A stretch of 39,444 nt of DNA, taken from assembly GCF_004614185.1 (NCBI RefSeq), contig NZ_SPVF01000063.1, positions 1-39,444 on the forward strand. Direction: 5' to 3'. Source of the stretch: Zemynaea arenosa. Its GTDB lineage: Bacteria > Pseudomonadota > Gammaproteobacteria > Burkholderiales > Burkholderiaceae_D. A model generated the notes under the pieces. It was given only the letters and a program-made list of their open reading frames with translations. It did no database searches and was not told the origin of the DNA. Positions 16,246 to 24,748 of this stretch are shown here, one piece after another. The position numbers and the translations under genes are program-made. How positions within the stretch are numbered: position 1 is the stretch's first letter; each line of letters starts with the position of its first letter.

Positions 16246-17322
16246 ATGCGACACCTGAGCGTCCTGACTGCTTGCTTGATTGCCATTGCCACGGCGGCAC
16301 AAGCGTCTGAACCGACCCATACCTCTGGCCACGAGGCGGCCAAGGCATCGGCGGAGGCATCGTCCTCCGCGGGCGCAAAGGCCTCGGCTATTCCATCGAT
16401 CAAGCCGAATATCGTGCCGCCGAAGGAGGGCGCTGCCGCGTCCGCGTCCTCCGGCGTCAGCGCCAGCGTCCCTGGCAGCAGCGAAGAAGGCGAGAGCGAA
16501 CTGCAGGCGCGCATTGCCAAGCGCATCGCCGAGATGCGCGAGCAGCAGAAGGCGCGCGCCGCCGCCGCGGCCAAGGCCAAGAAGCTGGCCGATGCCCGCC
16601 GCCGCGAGGCCGAACGTGTGGCCGCGCTGCCGCCACCGCCCGCGCATGGCACGCACTGGACCTATGAAGGCGTGGATGGTCCGGCCAACTGGTCCAAGAT
16701 CAACGTGGACTGGGCCGCGTGCAGCACGGGCAACCGCCAGTCGCCGATCGACATCCGCGATGGCATGAAGGTGGACCTGGAAGCGATCAGCTTCGATTAC
16801 AAGCCGACCAATTTCAACGTCATCGACAACGGGCACACGGTGCAGGTGAACGTCGGTGGCGGCAACTACATCACCGTGGGCAACCGCACCTATGAGCTGG
16901 TGCAGTTCCACTTCCATCGTCCGTCCGAAGAGCGGGTGAATGGCAAGAGCTACGAGATGGTCGTCCACATGGTGCACAAGGACCCCGAGGGCAAGCTGGC
17001 CGTGCTGGCCGTGCTGCTCGAACGTGGGCGCGCCATGCAGGCCATGCAGACGGTGTGGAACAATCTGCCGCTGGAGAAGAACGATACGGTCACGCCGAAT
17101 GTGGTGCTGGATTTGAACGAGATCCTGCCGCCCAAGCGCGAGTACTACACCTACATGGGCTCCCTCACCACGCCGCCGTGCACCGAGGGAGTGCTGTGGC
17201 TGGTCCTGAAGACGCCGATGCAGGCCTCCCCGGCCCAGATGGCCATCTTCGCCCGCCTGTATCCCCTCAACGCCCGCCCGATCCAGCAGGCGGCGGGGCG
17301 CGTGATCAAAGAATCCAACTGA
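16246..17322 (+). CDS. Alpha-type carbonic anhydrase with coiled-coil N-terminal extension
   Basis: A 358-residue exported zinc enzyme for CO2/bicarbonate interconversion. Signal peptide about 1-20. Residues 21-80 are low-complexity Ala/Ser/Lys/Pro. Residues 82-127 ('ELQARIAKRIAEMREQQKARAAAAAK...') form a highly charged Ala/Lys/Arg/Glu helix, likely a coiled coil. The catalytic domain begins near 136 ('HWTYEGVDGPANWSKI'), with 'NRQSPIDI', zinc ligands His222 and His224 in 'QFHFHRPSEE', His241 in 'VVHMVH', and 'SLTTPPCTEGV'. Cys159 and the Cys in TPPC can form the bacterial alpha-CA disulfide. Typical bacterial alpha-CAs are about 240-260 residues, so about 110 residues are extra. Confidence 0.93.
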   Translation: MRHLSVLTACLIAIATAAQASEPTHTSGHEAAKASAEASSSAGAKASAIPSIKPNIVPPKEGAAASASSGVSASVPGSSEEGESELQARIAKRIAEMREQQKARAAAAAKAKKLADARRREAERVAALPPPPAHGTHWTYEGVDGPANWSKINVDWAACSTGNRQSPIDIRDGMKVDLEAISFDYKPTNFNVIDNGHTVQVNVGGGNYITVGNRTYELVQFHFHRPSEERVNGKSYEMVVHMVHKDPEGKLAVLAVLLERGRAMQAMQTVWNNLPLEKNDTVTPNVVLDLNEILPPKREYYTYMGSLTTPPCTEGVLWLVLKTPMQASPAQMAIFARLYPLNARPIQQAAGRVIKESN

Positions 17323-17370
17323 TTGAGTTTGGCAAGGCCTCGCGATGGGGCCTCGCACGCCAGTCTCGCG

Positions 17371-18153
17371 TTATGCGGTGACGACGTGGCGGCCGGTCCA
17401 GGTTTCGCCGGGGTAAAGGGGCATGGGGTCGACCGACGCCGGTTCGATGCAGACGAAGCGCTGCCATTCATCGTCGCCGAGGTCGGACAAGGCCGCGGCA
17501 TCGGCGGGGCCGGGGTTCCACACCACGGCATCGCGGAAGCCGCTCTGCTCCAGGCGCATGCCGTTCAGCTGGATCGGCGCCCCGATATGGCGGTAGATAC
17601 GGTCAATCTTGTCGCGGATGACCAGCGGCGCCGCCTCCAGCCCCGTGATGCGCGCTTCTTCCCCTGCATCGATATGGAAGTAAGTGTGCAGCGCCGCCGC
17701 GAACTGCAGCAGATCCTCGCCGGTGTTTTCGACCTCCAGCACCAGCTGCAGCTCCTTGTCATGCAGCGCCACGCGCAGCCGCAGCGCGAATTCGTGCGGC
17801 CACGCTTCGGCCACTTGCGGCGCCAGGTCCGCGTGGGTCAGCTCGAAGAGCCCATAGCCCATCGTCCCCTCCACGCCACCCGCCACATGGCGCCACGTGG
17901 CCGTGCGCGCAAAGCCATGCCGCATGCCCGTGCCGCGCTCCGCAAACTGCGGGAAGATCACCGGCACGCCGCCGCGCAGCGCCTTGCTGCCATCCAGCGC
18001 CGAGTGCTCGCTCATGAAGATGCGCTGCTTGCCATCCGCCGACTTCCACGACACGAGGTGCGCGCCGAACAAGGTGACGATGGCCTCCGCGCCTTCGGGA
18101 GAAGCGATGCGGATGGCCGGAAGGTGTCCGTACGTTGTTGTGGTTGTGGTCAT
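17371..18153 (-). CDS. D-hexose-6-phosphate mutarotase (aldose-1-epimerase family)
   Basis: A 260-residue beta-sandwich enzyme expected to interconvert alpha and beta anomers of hexose-6-phosphates. Family blocks are 'VTLFGAHLVSWKSADGKQRIFMSEHSALDGSKALRGGVPVIFPQF', then 'GFARTATWRH' (catalytic His region) and 'LHTYFHIDAGEEARITGLE', with 'CIEPASV' and 'YPGETWTGRHVV' near the end, as in the YeaD group. The N-terminus is a Thr run (MTTTTTTYG). It starts 13 bp after the amidase gene and is probably the last gene of the tsaE-amidase-mutarotase unit. The 48-bp gap to the convergent carbonic anhydrase gene holds no clear hairpin. Confidence 0.92.
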   Translation of the reverse strand: MTTTTTTYGHLPAIRIASPEGAEAIVTLFGAHLVSWKSADGKQRIFMSEHSALDGSKALRGGVPVIFPQFAERGTGMRHGFARTATWRHVAGGVEGTMGYGLFELTHADLAPQVAEAWPHEFALRLRVALHDKELQLVLEVENTGEDLLQFAAALHTYFHIDAGEEARITGLEAAPLVIRDKIDRIYRHIGAPIQLNGMRLEQSGFRDAVVWNPGPADAAALSDLGDDEWQRFVCIEPASVDPMPLYPGETWTGRHVVTA

Positions 18154-18166
18154 GGCTGTCAGCTCG

Positions 18167-19621
18167 TTACGTCATGCGGCTCTTGGCCAGCGGCGGATTC
18201 TTCGCGAAGTACTGTTTGATGCCCTTGGTGATCGCGTCCGCCAGCTGGTCCTGGTAGCCATTGTCGGTCAATTTCGCTTCTTCTTCAGGATTCGAAATGA
18301 ACGCCGTCTCCACCAGGATCGACGGGATGTCCGGCGCCTTCAGCACCACGAAGCCCGCCTGCTCCACCTCGCCGCGATGCAGCCGATTGATGCCGCCGAT
18401 CTCGCTCAGCACGGCCTTCGCCAGCTTCATGCTGTCGTTGATCTGCGCGGTCGTCGACAGGTCGAGGAGCACGCCGGCCAGCTGCTTGTCCTGGCTCTTC
18501 AGGTTGACGCCACCGATGGCGTCCGACAGGTTCTGCGTATTGGCCAGCCAGCGTGCGGCGGTCGACGTGGCGCCTTTCTCGGACAGCACGAACACGGACG
18601 AGCCGCGCGCCGTCGGGCTCACGAAGCCATCCGCGTGGATGGACACGAACAGGTCGGCCTGCACTGCGCGCGCTTTCTCTACGCGCTTGCCGAGGGGGAC
18701 GAAATAGTCGCCATCGCGCGTCAGCATCACCCGCACGTTGGGCACGTTTTCCAGCTTGTCCTTGAGGCGCTTGGCCACAGCCAGCACCACGTCCTTCTCG
18801 CGCGTGCCGCGCCGGCCACTGGCGCCCGGGTCTTCGCCGCCGTGGCCCGGATCGAGCGCGATGGTCACCATGCGGACCACTTTCTGCTTCGACGGCTCGG
18901 CCTTGGCCTCCAGCTTGGCGTCCGGCTTGGGCTCCCTGGCCACGGCAAGCGGCTTGACGACTTCGGGAGCGTTCGATGCGGCAACCAGCGCGGACGGCGG
19001 CGTGGCCGGTTTGACCACGGCCAACGCCGGCATCTCGGACGCCATCGCCGCAATCGCATCCGGCGGCGCGGCCGGGAGATCCGGCTTGCCGTTAGGCGCA
19101 TCGTCGCGCGTCCATTCGCCCTTTTCGATCATCTGGGCGATCGGATCGACCGGGGCCACCGGGTAGAGGTCAAAAATCAGCCGGTGCTTGTAAGTACCGA
19201 CCGGCGGCAGCGTGAACACCTGCGGCTTGACCTGTTCCTTCAGGTCGAACACCAGCCGCACGACGTTGGGCCGGTTCTGGCCCACGCGCACCTGCTTGAT
19301 GTACGGGTCGTTGGCCTGGATCTTCGCGACCAGGCTTTTCAAGGTCGGATTGAGGTCCAGGCCCTCGATGTCCACCACCATGCGGTCCGGATTCGGCACC
19401 AGGAAGTGGGTGGCTTTGAGGTCCGTGTCGTTTTCCAGCGTGACGCGGGTGTAGTCCGCCGCGGGCCAGACGCGCACGCCGAGGATTTGCGCGGCGCGGG
19501 CGCGCATCGGAGCGATCACGGACAAGAGGAGGGTGCCGCCGGCCTTAAGGACGGTGCGGCGCGACATCCGGCTGGCGGGAGCTAGCCCAGGTCGGGTGCG
19601 AAATGAAGACGGTCGAGACAT
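18167..19621 (-). CDS. amiC: N-acetylmuramoyl-L-alanine amidase with Tat signal and AMIN domain
   Basis: A 484-residue cell-separation amidase that cuts the stem peptide from murein. The N-terminus carries a twin-arginine signal ('SRRTVLKAGGTLLLS', about 19-33), then an AMIN domain for septal targeting (about 45-155), a Pro/Ala-rich linker (about 155-245), and an Amidase_3 zinc domain with 'IALDPGHGGEDPGASG', 'FVSIHADGF' and 'ILVETAFISNPEEE'. This is the AmiC layout. It overlaps the tsaE 3' end by 40 bp if ATG 19621 is used. ATG 19567, directly before SRRTVLK, would remove the overlap and still keep the Tat motif. The pairing with tsaE is common in proteobacteria. Confidence 0.94.
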   Translation of the reverse strand: MSRPSSFRTRPGLAPASRMSRRTVLKAGGTLLLSVIAPMRARAAQILGVRVWPAADYTRVTLENDTDLKATHFLVPNPDRMVVDIEGLDLNPTLKSLVAKIQANDPYIKQVRVGQNRPNVVRLVFDLKEQVKPQVFTLPPVGTYKHRLIFDLYPVAPVDPIAQMIEKGEWTRDDAPNGKPDLPAAPPDAIAAMASEMPALAVVKPATPPSALVAASNAPEVVKPLAVAREPKPDAKLEAKAEPSKQKVVRMVTIALDPGHGGEDPGASGRRGTREKDVVLAVAKRLKDKLENVPNVRVMLTRDGDYFVPLGKRVEKARAVQADLFVSIHADGFVSPTARGSSVFVLSEKGATSTAARWLANTQNLSDAIGGVNLKSQDKQLAGVLLDLSTTAQINDSMKLAKAVLSEIGGINRLHRGEVEQAGFVVLKAPDIPSILVETAFISNPEEEAKLTDNGYQDQLADAITKGIKQYFAKNPPLAKSRMT

Positions 19622-20070
19622 AGCTGGCCGAGGGCAGACGACGGCTTCAATTCTACATCACGTCCTGCGTGGTTCATCGTCAGAAATACAGCGAGATCGG
19701 GCTCCGGCAACACCTTTTCGGCCTTCTCGGGCCATTCGACGATGCAGACATTGGCAGCGTTGAAATCTTCGCGGAAGCCGGCGTCGAGAAATTCCTCGGG
19801 GCTGGACATGCGATACAGGTCGAAATGGATGATCTGCGCGGGCGTGCCATGCAGCGTCACCGCATAGGGTTCGGCCAGCGTGTAGGTCGGGCTTTTCACG
19901 TGGCCCTGATAGCCGGTCGCGTGGATCAGCGCGCGGGTGAGGGCGGTCTTGCCGGCACCGAGGTCGCCATGCAGGTAGACCGTCATGCCGGGAGCGATGG
20001 CGCGCGCCAGCGCCATGCCCAGGCGCTGGGTGGCTTCTTCGTCGCGCAGGTGGTAGTGGTGGTGCTCCAT
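19582..20070 (-). CDS. tsaE: tRNA t6A biosynthesis ATPase TsaE
   Basis: A 162-residue P-loop ATPase that cycles the TsaB-TsaD complex in making threonylcarbamoyl-A37. Walker A 'GDLGAGKT' at 35-42, 'KSPTYTLAEPY' (switch) and 'HFDLYRMSSPEEFLDAGFREDF' are diagnostic. The N-terminus, MEHHHYH, is naturally His-rich. Its partner tsaD is encoded about 16 kb away in this window; tsaB is not present here. It is divergent from queG with a 43-bp gap that must hold both promoters. Confidence 0.97.
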   Translation of the reverse strand: MEHHHYHLRDEEATQRLGMALARAIAPGMTVYLHGDLGAGKTALTRALIHATGYQGHVKSPTYTLAEPYAVTLHGTPAQIIHFDLYRMSSPEEFLDAGFREDFNAANVCIVEWPEKAEKVLPEPDLAVFLTMNHAGRDVELKPSSALGQLCLDRLHFAPDLG

Positions 20071-20113
20071 CGCATAAAATGGTGGATTGATTTGGTGCGT
20101 ATTCTAATCCGTC

Positions 20114-21202
20114 ATGTCTTTTTCGACATCCGAGCTCGCCGCGCTGGCGCGCGACCTGAAGGCGTGGGGCCGCGAGCTGGGCTTCGCGGACGTGCGCGTG
20201 GCGGACATCGACCTCACGGCCGCGGAGCCGGGCCTGCTCGCGTGGCTGGAGGCGGGCCATCACGGCGACATGGACTACATGGCCGCACATGGCCTCAAAC
20301 GCGCGCGCCCGGCGGAGCTGGTGCCGGGCACGGTGCGGGTGATCAGCGCGCGCATGGACTACCTGCCTTCGTCCACGCCCGACGACTGGCGCGCACGCGA
20401 GGCGCTGCGGCTGCAGGATCCGTCGGCGGCGGTGGTGTCGGTGTATGCGCGCGGGCGGGACTATCACAAGGTGCTGCGCGCACGCCTGCAGCAGCTGGCG
20501 GACCGGATTCGCGCGGCCGTTGGCGACTTCGGCTACCGCGTGTTCACCGATTCGGCGCCCGTGATGGAGCTGCCGCTGGCCGAAAAGTCGGGCCTCGGGT
20601 GGCGCGGCAAACATACCTTGCTGCTGAACCGCGAAGGCGGCTCGATGTTCTTCGTTGGCGAAATCCTCGTCGACGTGCCGCTACCGGTCGATGAACCGAC
20701 CGGTGCGCACTGCGGCCAGTGCCAGGCCTGCATCGACGTCTGCCCGACCGGCGCGATCCTCGGCCCCGGGCGGCTGGATGCGCGGCGCTGCATTTCGTAC
20801 CTGACGATTGAACTGAAAGGCGCGATCCCCGAAGAGCTGCGGCCCCTGATCGGCAACCGCGTGTACGGCTGCGACGACTGCCAGGTCACCTGCCCCTGGA
20901 ACAAGTTCGCCGAGCGCGCGCTGGTGCCCGACTTCGACGAGCGCAACGGCCTGGGTAGCGCCACGCTGGTCGAGCTGTTCGCCTGGACGGAGGACGAATT
21001 CAACCGCCGCCTTGAAGGCAGCCCGATCCGCCGCATCGGCCACGAACGCTGGCTGCGCAACATCGCCGTCGCCCTCGGCAATGCCGCCGCCACCGCCCCC
21101 GGCGAACCAACGTTGGTCGCCGCCCTCCGCGCCCGCCTCGACCACCCCTCCCAGCTCGTTCGCGACCACGTCGCCTGGGCCCTCGCCCGCCACACCCAGT
21201 AA
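20114..21202 (+). CDS. queG: Epoxyqueuosine reductase QueG
   Basis: A 362-residue cobalamin- and iron-sulfur-dependent reductase for the last step of queuosine synthesis at tRNA position 34. 'SARMDYLP' and 'FTDSAPVMELPLAEKSGLGWRGKHTLLLN' (catalytic Asp146) are family blocks. Two 4Fe-4S sites follow: C200-x2-C-x2-C-x3-CP and 'GCDDCQVTCPWN'. The C-terminus has the HEAT-like repeat ('LVRDHVAWALARH'). Length is normal. The region after the stop is the REP-like intergenic stretch. Confidence 0.97.
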   Translation: MSFSTSELAALARDLKAWGRELGFADVRVADIDLTAAEPGLLAWLEAGHHGDMDYMAAHGLKRARPAELVPGTVRVISARMDYLPSSTPDDWRAREALRLQDPSAAVVSVYARGRDYHKVLRARLQQLADRIRAAVGDFGYRVFTDSAPVMELPLAEKSGLGWRGKHTLLLNREGGSMFFVGEILVDVPLPVDEPTGAHCGQCQACIDVCPTGAILGPGRLDARRCISYLTIELKGAIPEELRPLIGNRVYGCDDCQVTCPWNKFAERALVPDFDERNGLGSATLVELFAWTEDEFNRRLEGSPIRRIGHERWLRNIAVALGNAAATAPGEPTLVAALRARLDHPSQLVRDHVAWALARHTQ

Positions 21203-21234
21203 CGACCTCCCCGCAACAAAAGTAGCACCTCTCA

Positions 21235-21258
21235 ATACCGGGGTCAGACCCCTTTTTG
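21235..21258 (+). repeat. REP-like palindrome, copy A
   Basis: ACCGGGGTC-A-GACCCCTTTTTG: arms GGGGTC (21240-21245) and GACCCC (21247-21252) around one base, followed by five T. It shares the 11-mer ACCGGGGTCAG with copy C (direct) and copy D (inverted). It lies 33 bp after queG and might act as a terminator for it. Confidence 0.7.
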
Positions 21259-21303
21259 CGCCATCTCAACCGTCCCCTCCCAGCTTTCTCGGCCCCGGAA
21301 CTT

Positions 21304-21357
21304 GGTGCCAGACCCCAGTATTAAAAACCGTGGTTTTTGCTACCGGGGTCAGGCACC
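21304..21357. repeat. BIME-like inverted pair of REP-like units (copies B and C) with nested palindrome
   Basis: Left unit GGTGCC-A-GACCCC-A-GTA (21304-21320) and right unit TAC-C-GGGGTC-A-GGCACC (21341-21357) are inverted copies: 15 of 17 positions pair. The 20-bp spacer itself contains AAAAACC-GT-GGTTTTT (21323-21338). The whole 54-bp element can form one long hairpin or cruciform. Such head-to-head REP pairs are typically mobilised by RAYT transposases; no RAYT gene is in this window. Confidence 0.7.
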
Positions 21358-21407
21358 TTTTTGAGAAAGGTCAAGCGGGGGCTGGGGGATTTTTCGGGGC
21401 GGGAACT

Positions 21408-21424
21408 GGGGGGCTGACCCCGGT
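21408..21424 (-). repeat. REP-like fragment, copy D
   Basis: CTGACCCCGGT at 21414-21424 is the reverse complement of the 11-mer ACCGGGGTCAG in copies A and C. The other half of the unit has decayed to a G run. The rest of the 360-bp gap 21203-21562 shows no gene; it is G/C homopolymer-rich around 21376-21413. Confidence 0.55.
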
Positions 21425-21562
21425 GGCGGGAAACGATACTGGTGGGGAGGGTCGTGGCGTGGGACCGGCTGTGCTGCGGGGCGAGACTTTGTGCAAACGG
21501 GATGCGTCACCACAGGGAGGGCGACACAATGCGCGCCGATGGCATTGCGTGTGAGGTGGATC

Positions 21563-22222
21563 ATGAAGGCAGTGATGGCGGCGATCGCCCTCGCCGGGGC
21601 AGGGCAGGTTTGGGCGGCGGATGCGGGGGTGGCCGCGCTGGTGACCGGCCCGGTGCGGGCAGCGGATCCACTGCGGGCGGCCGTGCAGTGCGGGTACTCG
21701 GGCGGACTGCACGCGCTGGACGTAACCCATACGGTGCCGCGCGCGAAGCAGCGCACCGTGACCACGGCGTCCGGGTCGATGCAGGTCTCGGTGGCCGATG
21801 GCTATCGCATGCGCCTCGCTTTTCCCGGCACCGATCCGTTCGTGCAGCTCAAGCTGGAGCGCTCGCTCCCCGAGCAGTTCGAGGCCGACCGCACCGCAAT
21901 CCTTGCGCAGCTGACCTGGTTCACGGCGCAGCCCAAGGCGCCGCAACTGAAGGTGCTACCCGCGCGCGGGATCGAGGTCCTGGGCCTGGACGAGGCAGCC
22001 CTCAACGGCGCTGGCGTCATCGGGGTCTACACGCTGATCGTGCCGTCATCGGGCGTCGTCGCGACCGCGTATCTGCTGCGGCAGACCTCTGCCCGCAAAG
22101 CCTACGCCGACTATCCGCGCTACGTGCAGCTGCGCGACCGCTTCCTCTCCGAACTCGCCACCTGCCTCGGCGGAACCATGTCCGCTATTTCAGCAGCCCC
22201 GCCAGCTCGATCGCGGTCTTGA
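21563..22222 (+). CDS. Exported protein of unknown function
   Basis: A 219-residue protein with a Sec signal peptide (about 1-19, 'MAAIALAGAGQVWAA'). The mature part is mixed alpha/beta with 'QVSVADGYRMRLAFPGTDPFVQLKLERSLPEQFEADRTAILAQLTWF' and a later 'GVYTLIVPSSGVVATAYLL'. Two Cys (one near the mature N-terminus in 'AVQCGYSGG', one in 'ELATCLGG') could form a disulfide. The start at 21563 is supported by GAGGTGG just upstream. Its 3' end overlaps the convergent dctR gene by 38 bp. No family recognised. Confidence 0.78.
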   Translation: MKAVMAAIALAGAGQVWAADAGVAALVTGPVRAADPLRAAVQCGYSGGLHALDVTHTVPRAKQRTVTTASGSMQVSVADGYRMRLAFPGTDPFVQLKLERSLPEQFEADRTAILAQLTWFTAQPKAPQLKVLPARGIEVLGLDEAALNGAGVIGVYTLIVPSSGVVATAYLLRQTSARKAYADYPRYVQLRDRFLSELATCLGGTMSAISAAPPARSRS

Positions 22223-22769
22223 CCTGCATCTTGTCGAAGATGTGCGCGCGGTGCACCTCGACCGTGCGCATCGAGATGCCCAATTCGTCCGCGATCACCT
22301 TGTTCATCTTGCCCGCCAGGATAAGGTCCAGCACCTCGCGCTCGCGCGTGGACAGGGACGCGAGCCGTCCGCGTACCGCGTCCTGCGCTTCGGCCTGGCG
22401 CGACTGGGCCAGGGCCTGGGTCACCCGGTCCATCAGCTCATTGTCGTTGAAGGGCTTCTCGAAAAAATCAAAGGCGCCGCGCTTCAGGGAATCGACCGCC
22501 ATCGGCACATCCCCATGGCCGGTCAGGAAGATGACCGGATAGCGCTGCGCCAGTCCACGTGCAATCAGCTGGTCGAAGACGGCGATGCCGTTCAGTCCCG
22601 GCATGCGCACGTCGAGCAGCACGCAGTCGCCGCCGCCGTCGAAGGCCTCGCCCGCCGCGCCAAGAAACGCGGCGCCATCCGCATACGTGCGTGCCTGTAT
22701 GCCACGCGACTGGGCCAGCCAGGACAGCGCATCGCGCACCACTTCTTCATCGTCGACTATGTGCAGCAT
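22185..22769 (-). CDS. dctR: FixJ/DctR-type response regulator
   Basis: A 194-residue two-domain regulator. The receiver begins 'MLHIVDDEEVVRD', has phospho-acceptor Asp53 in 'CVLLDVRMPG', Thr in 'IFLTGHGD' and Lys in 'FFEKPF'. The C-terminal LuxR-type HTH ('LSTREREVLDLILAGKMNKVIADELGISMRTVEVHRAHIFDKM') binds DNA. It lies 2 bp after the kinase gene, so they form an operon and a cognate pair. Because the pair is divergent from dctPQM, I infer it activates the TRAP transporter, as DctS/DctR do in Rhodobacter. The substrate class is inferred from that parallel. Confidence 0.92.
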   Translation of the reverse strand: MLHIVDDEEVVRDALSWLAQSRGIQARTYADGAAFLGAAGEAFDGGGDCVLLDVRMPGLNGIAVFDQLIARGLAQRYPVIFLTGHGDVPMAVDSLKRGAFDFFEKPFNDNELMDRVTQALAQSRQAEAQDAVRGRLASLSTREREVLDLILAGKMNKVIADELGISMRTVEVHRAHIFDKMQVKTAIELAGLLK

Positions 22770-22771
22770 GA

Positions 22772-24712
22772 TTATTGGGTCACCGTGGCCAGGGCAGGGA
22801 GAGTGAAGCTGAAGATGGTGCCGCCGCGCGGATTCGGCGCGAACGTCATCGCACCGCCGTGGAATTCGACGGCCGTGCGGCAGATCGACAGGCCCATGCC
22901 CATCCCCTCCGCCTTGGTCGAGAAGAAAGGCGAGAACAGCCGCGCGGCCACGTCCTCCGGGATGCCGCTGCCATGGTCGGCCACGCGCACCTCCACGCCG
23001 CCGTCAACGCACACGGCTTCGATCCTCAAGATGCGCGTGGCCGGTTCGGTCTCCGCCATCGCCTCGATGCCGTTGCGGGTGAGGTTGAGCAGCACCTGCT
23101 CGATCATCACGCGGTCCGCCAGCACCGGCGGCAGGTCGTCCTCCACCACCGTCTCCAGCACCACGAACAGGCGCTTGGCCTGCATCTCCACCAGCGCGCG
23201 GATGCCGTCGATGACCTGGCCGATCTGCACCAACTGCCGCTCGCTTCCGCGCTTGCGCACGAAATCGTGCACGCTGCGGATGATCTGGCCCGCGCGCTGG
23301 GCCTGGGCGCTGGCCTGTTCCAGCGCGCGCCGCAGCAGCGAGCGGTCCCCGTCGCCTTCGCGCTCGATCATGTTGAGCGCCCCGGTGGTGTAGCTGGAGA
23401 TGGCCGCCAGCGGCTGGTTCAGTTCATGCGCGAGCATCGACGAGATTTCGCCCATGGTCGCGAGCCGGGCGGAGGCCTGCAGCTTTTCCTGCTGCTGGCG
23501 CGCCAGTTCCTCGGCGCGCTTGCGCTCGGAGATATCGAGCACGGAGCCCATCCACCCGGTCTGCCGTCCTTCGCTGTCGATCAGCGGCGCTTCGAAGATC
23601 AGCACCGGCACGCGCGCCCCGTCGGCACGCTTGAACACGGTCTCGAACTGGGGCGTCACGTGCCCCGCCAGCACGCCCGCAAAGCGCGCCTCGTATTCCG
23701 CCATCGCCTCGGGCGCCCAATACGGCATGGGCGGCGCCCGCCCGACGATCTCCTCGGCCGGCAGCCCGACGATCTGGCAGAACGCCGGATTCACGTAGGT
23801 CACGCGGCCTTCCAGGTCGCGCGCGCGCAGGCCGGTGACCAGCGAATTCTCCATCGCGGTGCGAAAGGCCATCTGCTGGCGCAGCGCCACCTCCGCGGCC
23901 AGCCGCCGGTGGATGTGGCGCCACAGGGCGGCGAGGCTGAGCAAGAGGCACAGCGCCAGCGCCACCACCGACCCCACCAGCACATTCGGCAGCAGCAGCG
24001 GCGCGCTCTTGACCGAGTCGGTGGCGAGGATCAGCGTGGCCCCCGGCAGGTCCATTGCGTGCTTGTGCGTGTAAACACCGCGCCCCGGCCCGGCGGCCGC
24101 CCGCCGCGCCAGCAGCTTTTCGTCGCGGTCCGTCAGCGTGACCTGGTTCTCGTGGGCGAACCACCACGGCACCATCTCGGCCAGCAGCGCCGGCAGGTCG
24201 TAGGTCGCCACCAGGCTGCCGAGATAGTGCCCGTCGCGCAGCACCGGTACATGGAAGTCCATGCGCGCGCCGCTGGGCGGCATGAAGAGATTGCGCTTGC
24301 TGTCGCGCGCCAGCGCCAGGTCGGCGGCCAGGCGCTCCACGGCCGCGCCATGCGCCTGGCCGGCCGCCGTGACGACGTGGCCCGTCTCATCGACCCAGGC
24401 CACACGCCGCAGCTCGTTCCCGTTGCGCAGCAGCTGGACCAGCCGCTCATGCAGGTTGGCCGCGCGGCCCGAGGCCACATCCGCCGCCAGCGCGTTCAAG
24501 GCCTCTTCGTTCCGATCGAGCTCGAAGCGGATGGTCTGTTCGACCCACAAGGTATCCGCGATCAGCTGCTCCTGCCGCTCGCCGCTTTCCATCTGGCGCG
24601 CCTGCCACGGCACGACCAGCATCACCACGATCAGCAGTACCACCAGGAAGCCCGGCACGAGCCAGCGCCAGGGGCCGGCGAGGAGGGCGGGGCGGGAGAC
24701 TGTGGCTTTCAT
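22772..24712 (-). CDS. dctS: Membrane sensor histidine kinase (DctS-like)
   Basis: 646 residues: TM1 about 16-36, a periplasmic sensing region about 37-240, TM2 about 245-270, a cytoplasmic PAS domain about 290-400 ('TYVNPAFCQIVGLPAEEIVGR'), HisKA with 'MLAHELNQPLAAISSY', and a C-terminal HATPase with N box 'LLNLTRNGIEAM', 'DHGSGIP' and 'GMGMGLSICRTAVEFHGG'. The periplasmic part suggests direct ligand sensing, and the PAS may sense a cytoplasmic cue. The start at 24712 precedes TM1 directly; in-frame codons further upstream overlap the dctP control region and are rejected. No Shine-Dalgarno is evident. Confidence 0.92.
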   Translation of the reverse strand: MKATVSRPALLAGPWRWLVPGFLVVLLIVVMLVVPWQARQMESGERQEQLIADTLWVEQTIRFELDRNEEALNALAADVASGRAANLHERLVQLLRNGNELRRVAWVDETGHVVTAAGQAHGAAVERLAADLALARDSKRNLFMPPSGARMDFHVPVLRDGHYLGSLVATYDLPALLAEMVPWWFAHENQVTLTDRDEKLLARRAAAGPGRGVYTHKHAMDLPGATLILATDSVKSAPLLLPNVLVGSVVALALCLLLSLAALWRHIHRRLAAEVALRQQMAFRTAMENSLVTGLRARDLEGRVTYVNPAFCQIVGLPAEEIVGRAPPMPYWAPEAMAEYEARFAGVLAGHVTPQFETVFKRADGARVPVLIFEAPLIDSEGRQTGWMGSVLDISERKRAEELARQQQEKLQASARLATMGEISSMLAHELNQPLAAISSYTTGALNMIEREGDGDRSLLRRALEQASAQAQRAGQIIRSVHDFVRKRGSERQLVQIGQVIDGIRALVEMQAKRLFVVLETVVEDDLPPVLADRVMIEQVLLNLTRNGIEAMAETEPATRILRIEAVCVDGGVEVRVADHGSGIPEDVAARLFSPFFSTKAEGMGMGLSICRTAVEFHGGAMTFAPNPRGGTIFSFTLPALATVTQ

Positions 24713-24748
24713 GCGAGGGGAGGGTACGCGCGACCTGGGTCGACACCC

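Noticed and set aside
17323..17370. Terminator hairpin between the carbonic anhydrase and mutarotase genes
   Set aside because: GCCTCGC occurs twice, but as a direct repeat that cannot form a stem, and there is no T tract.
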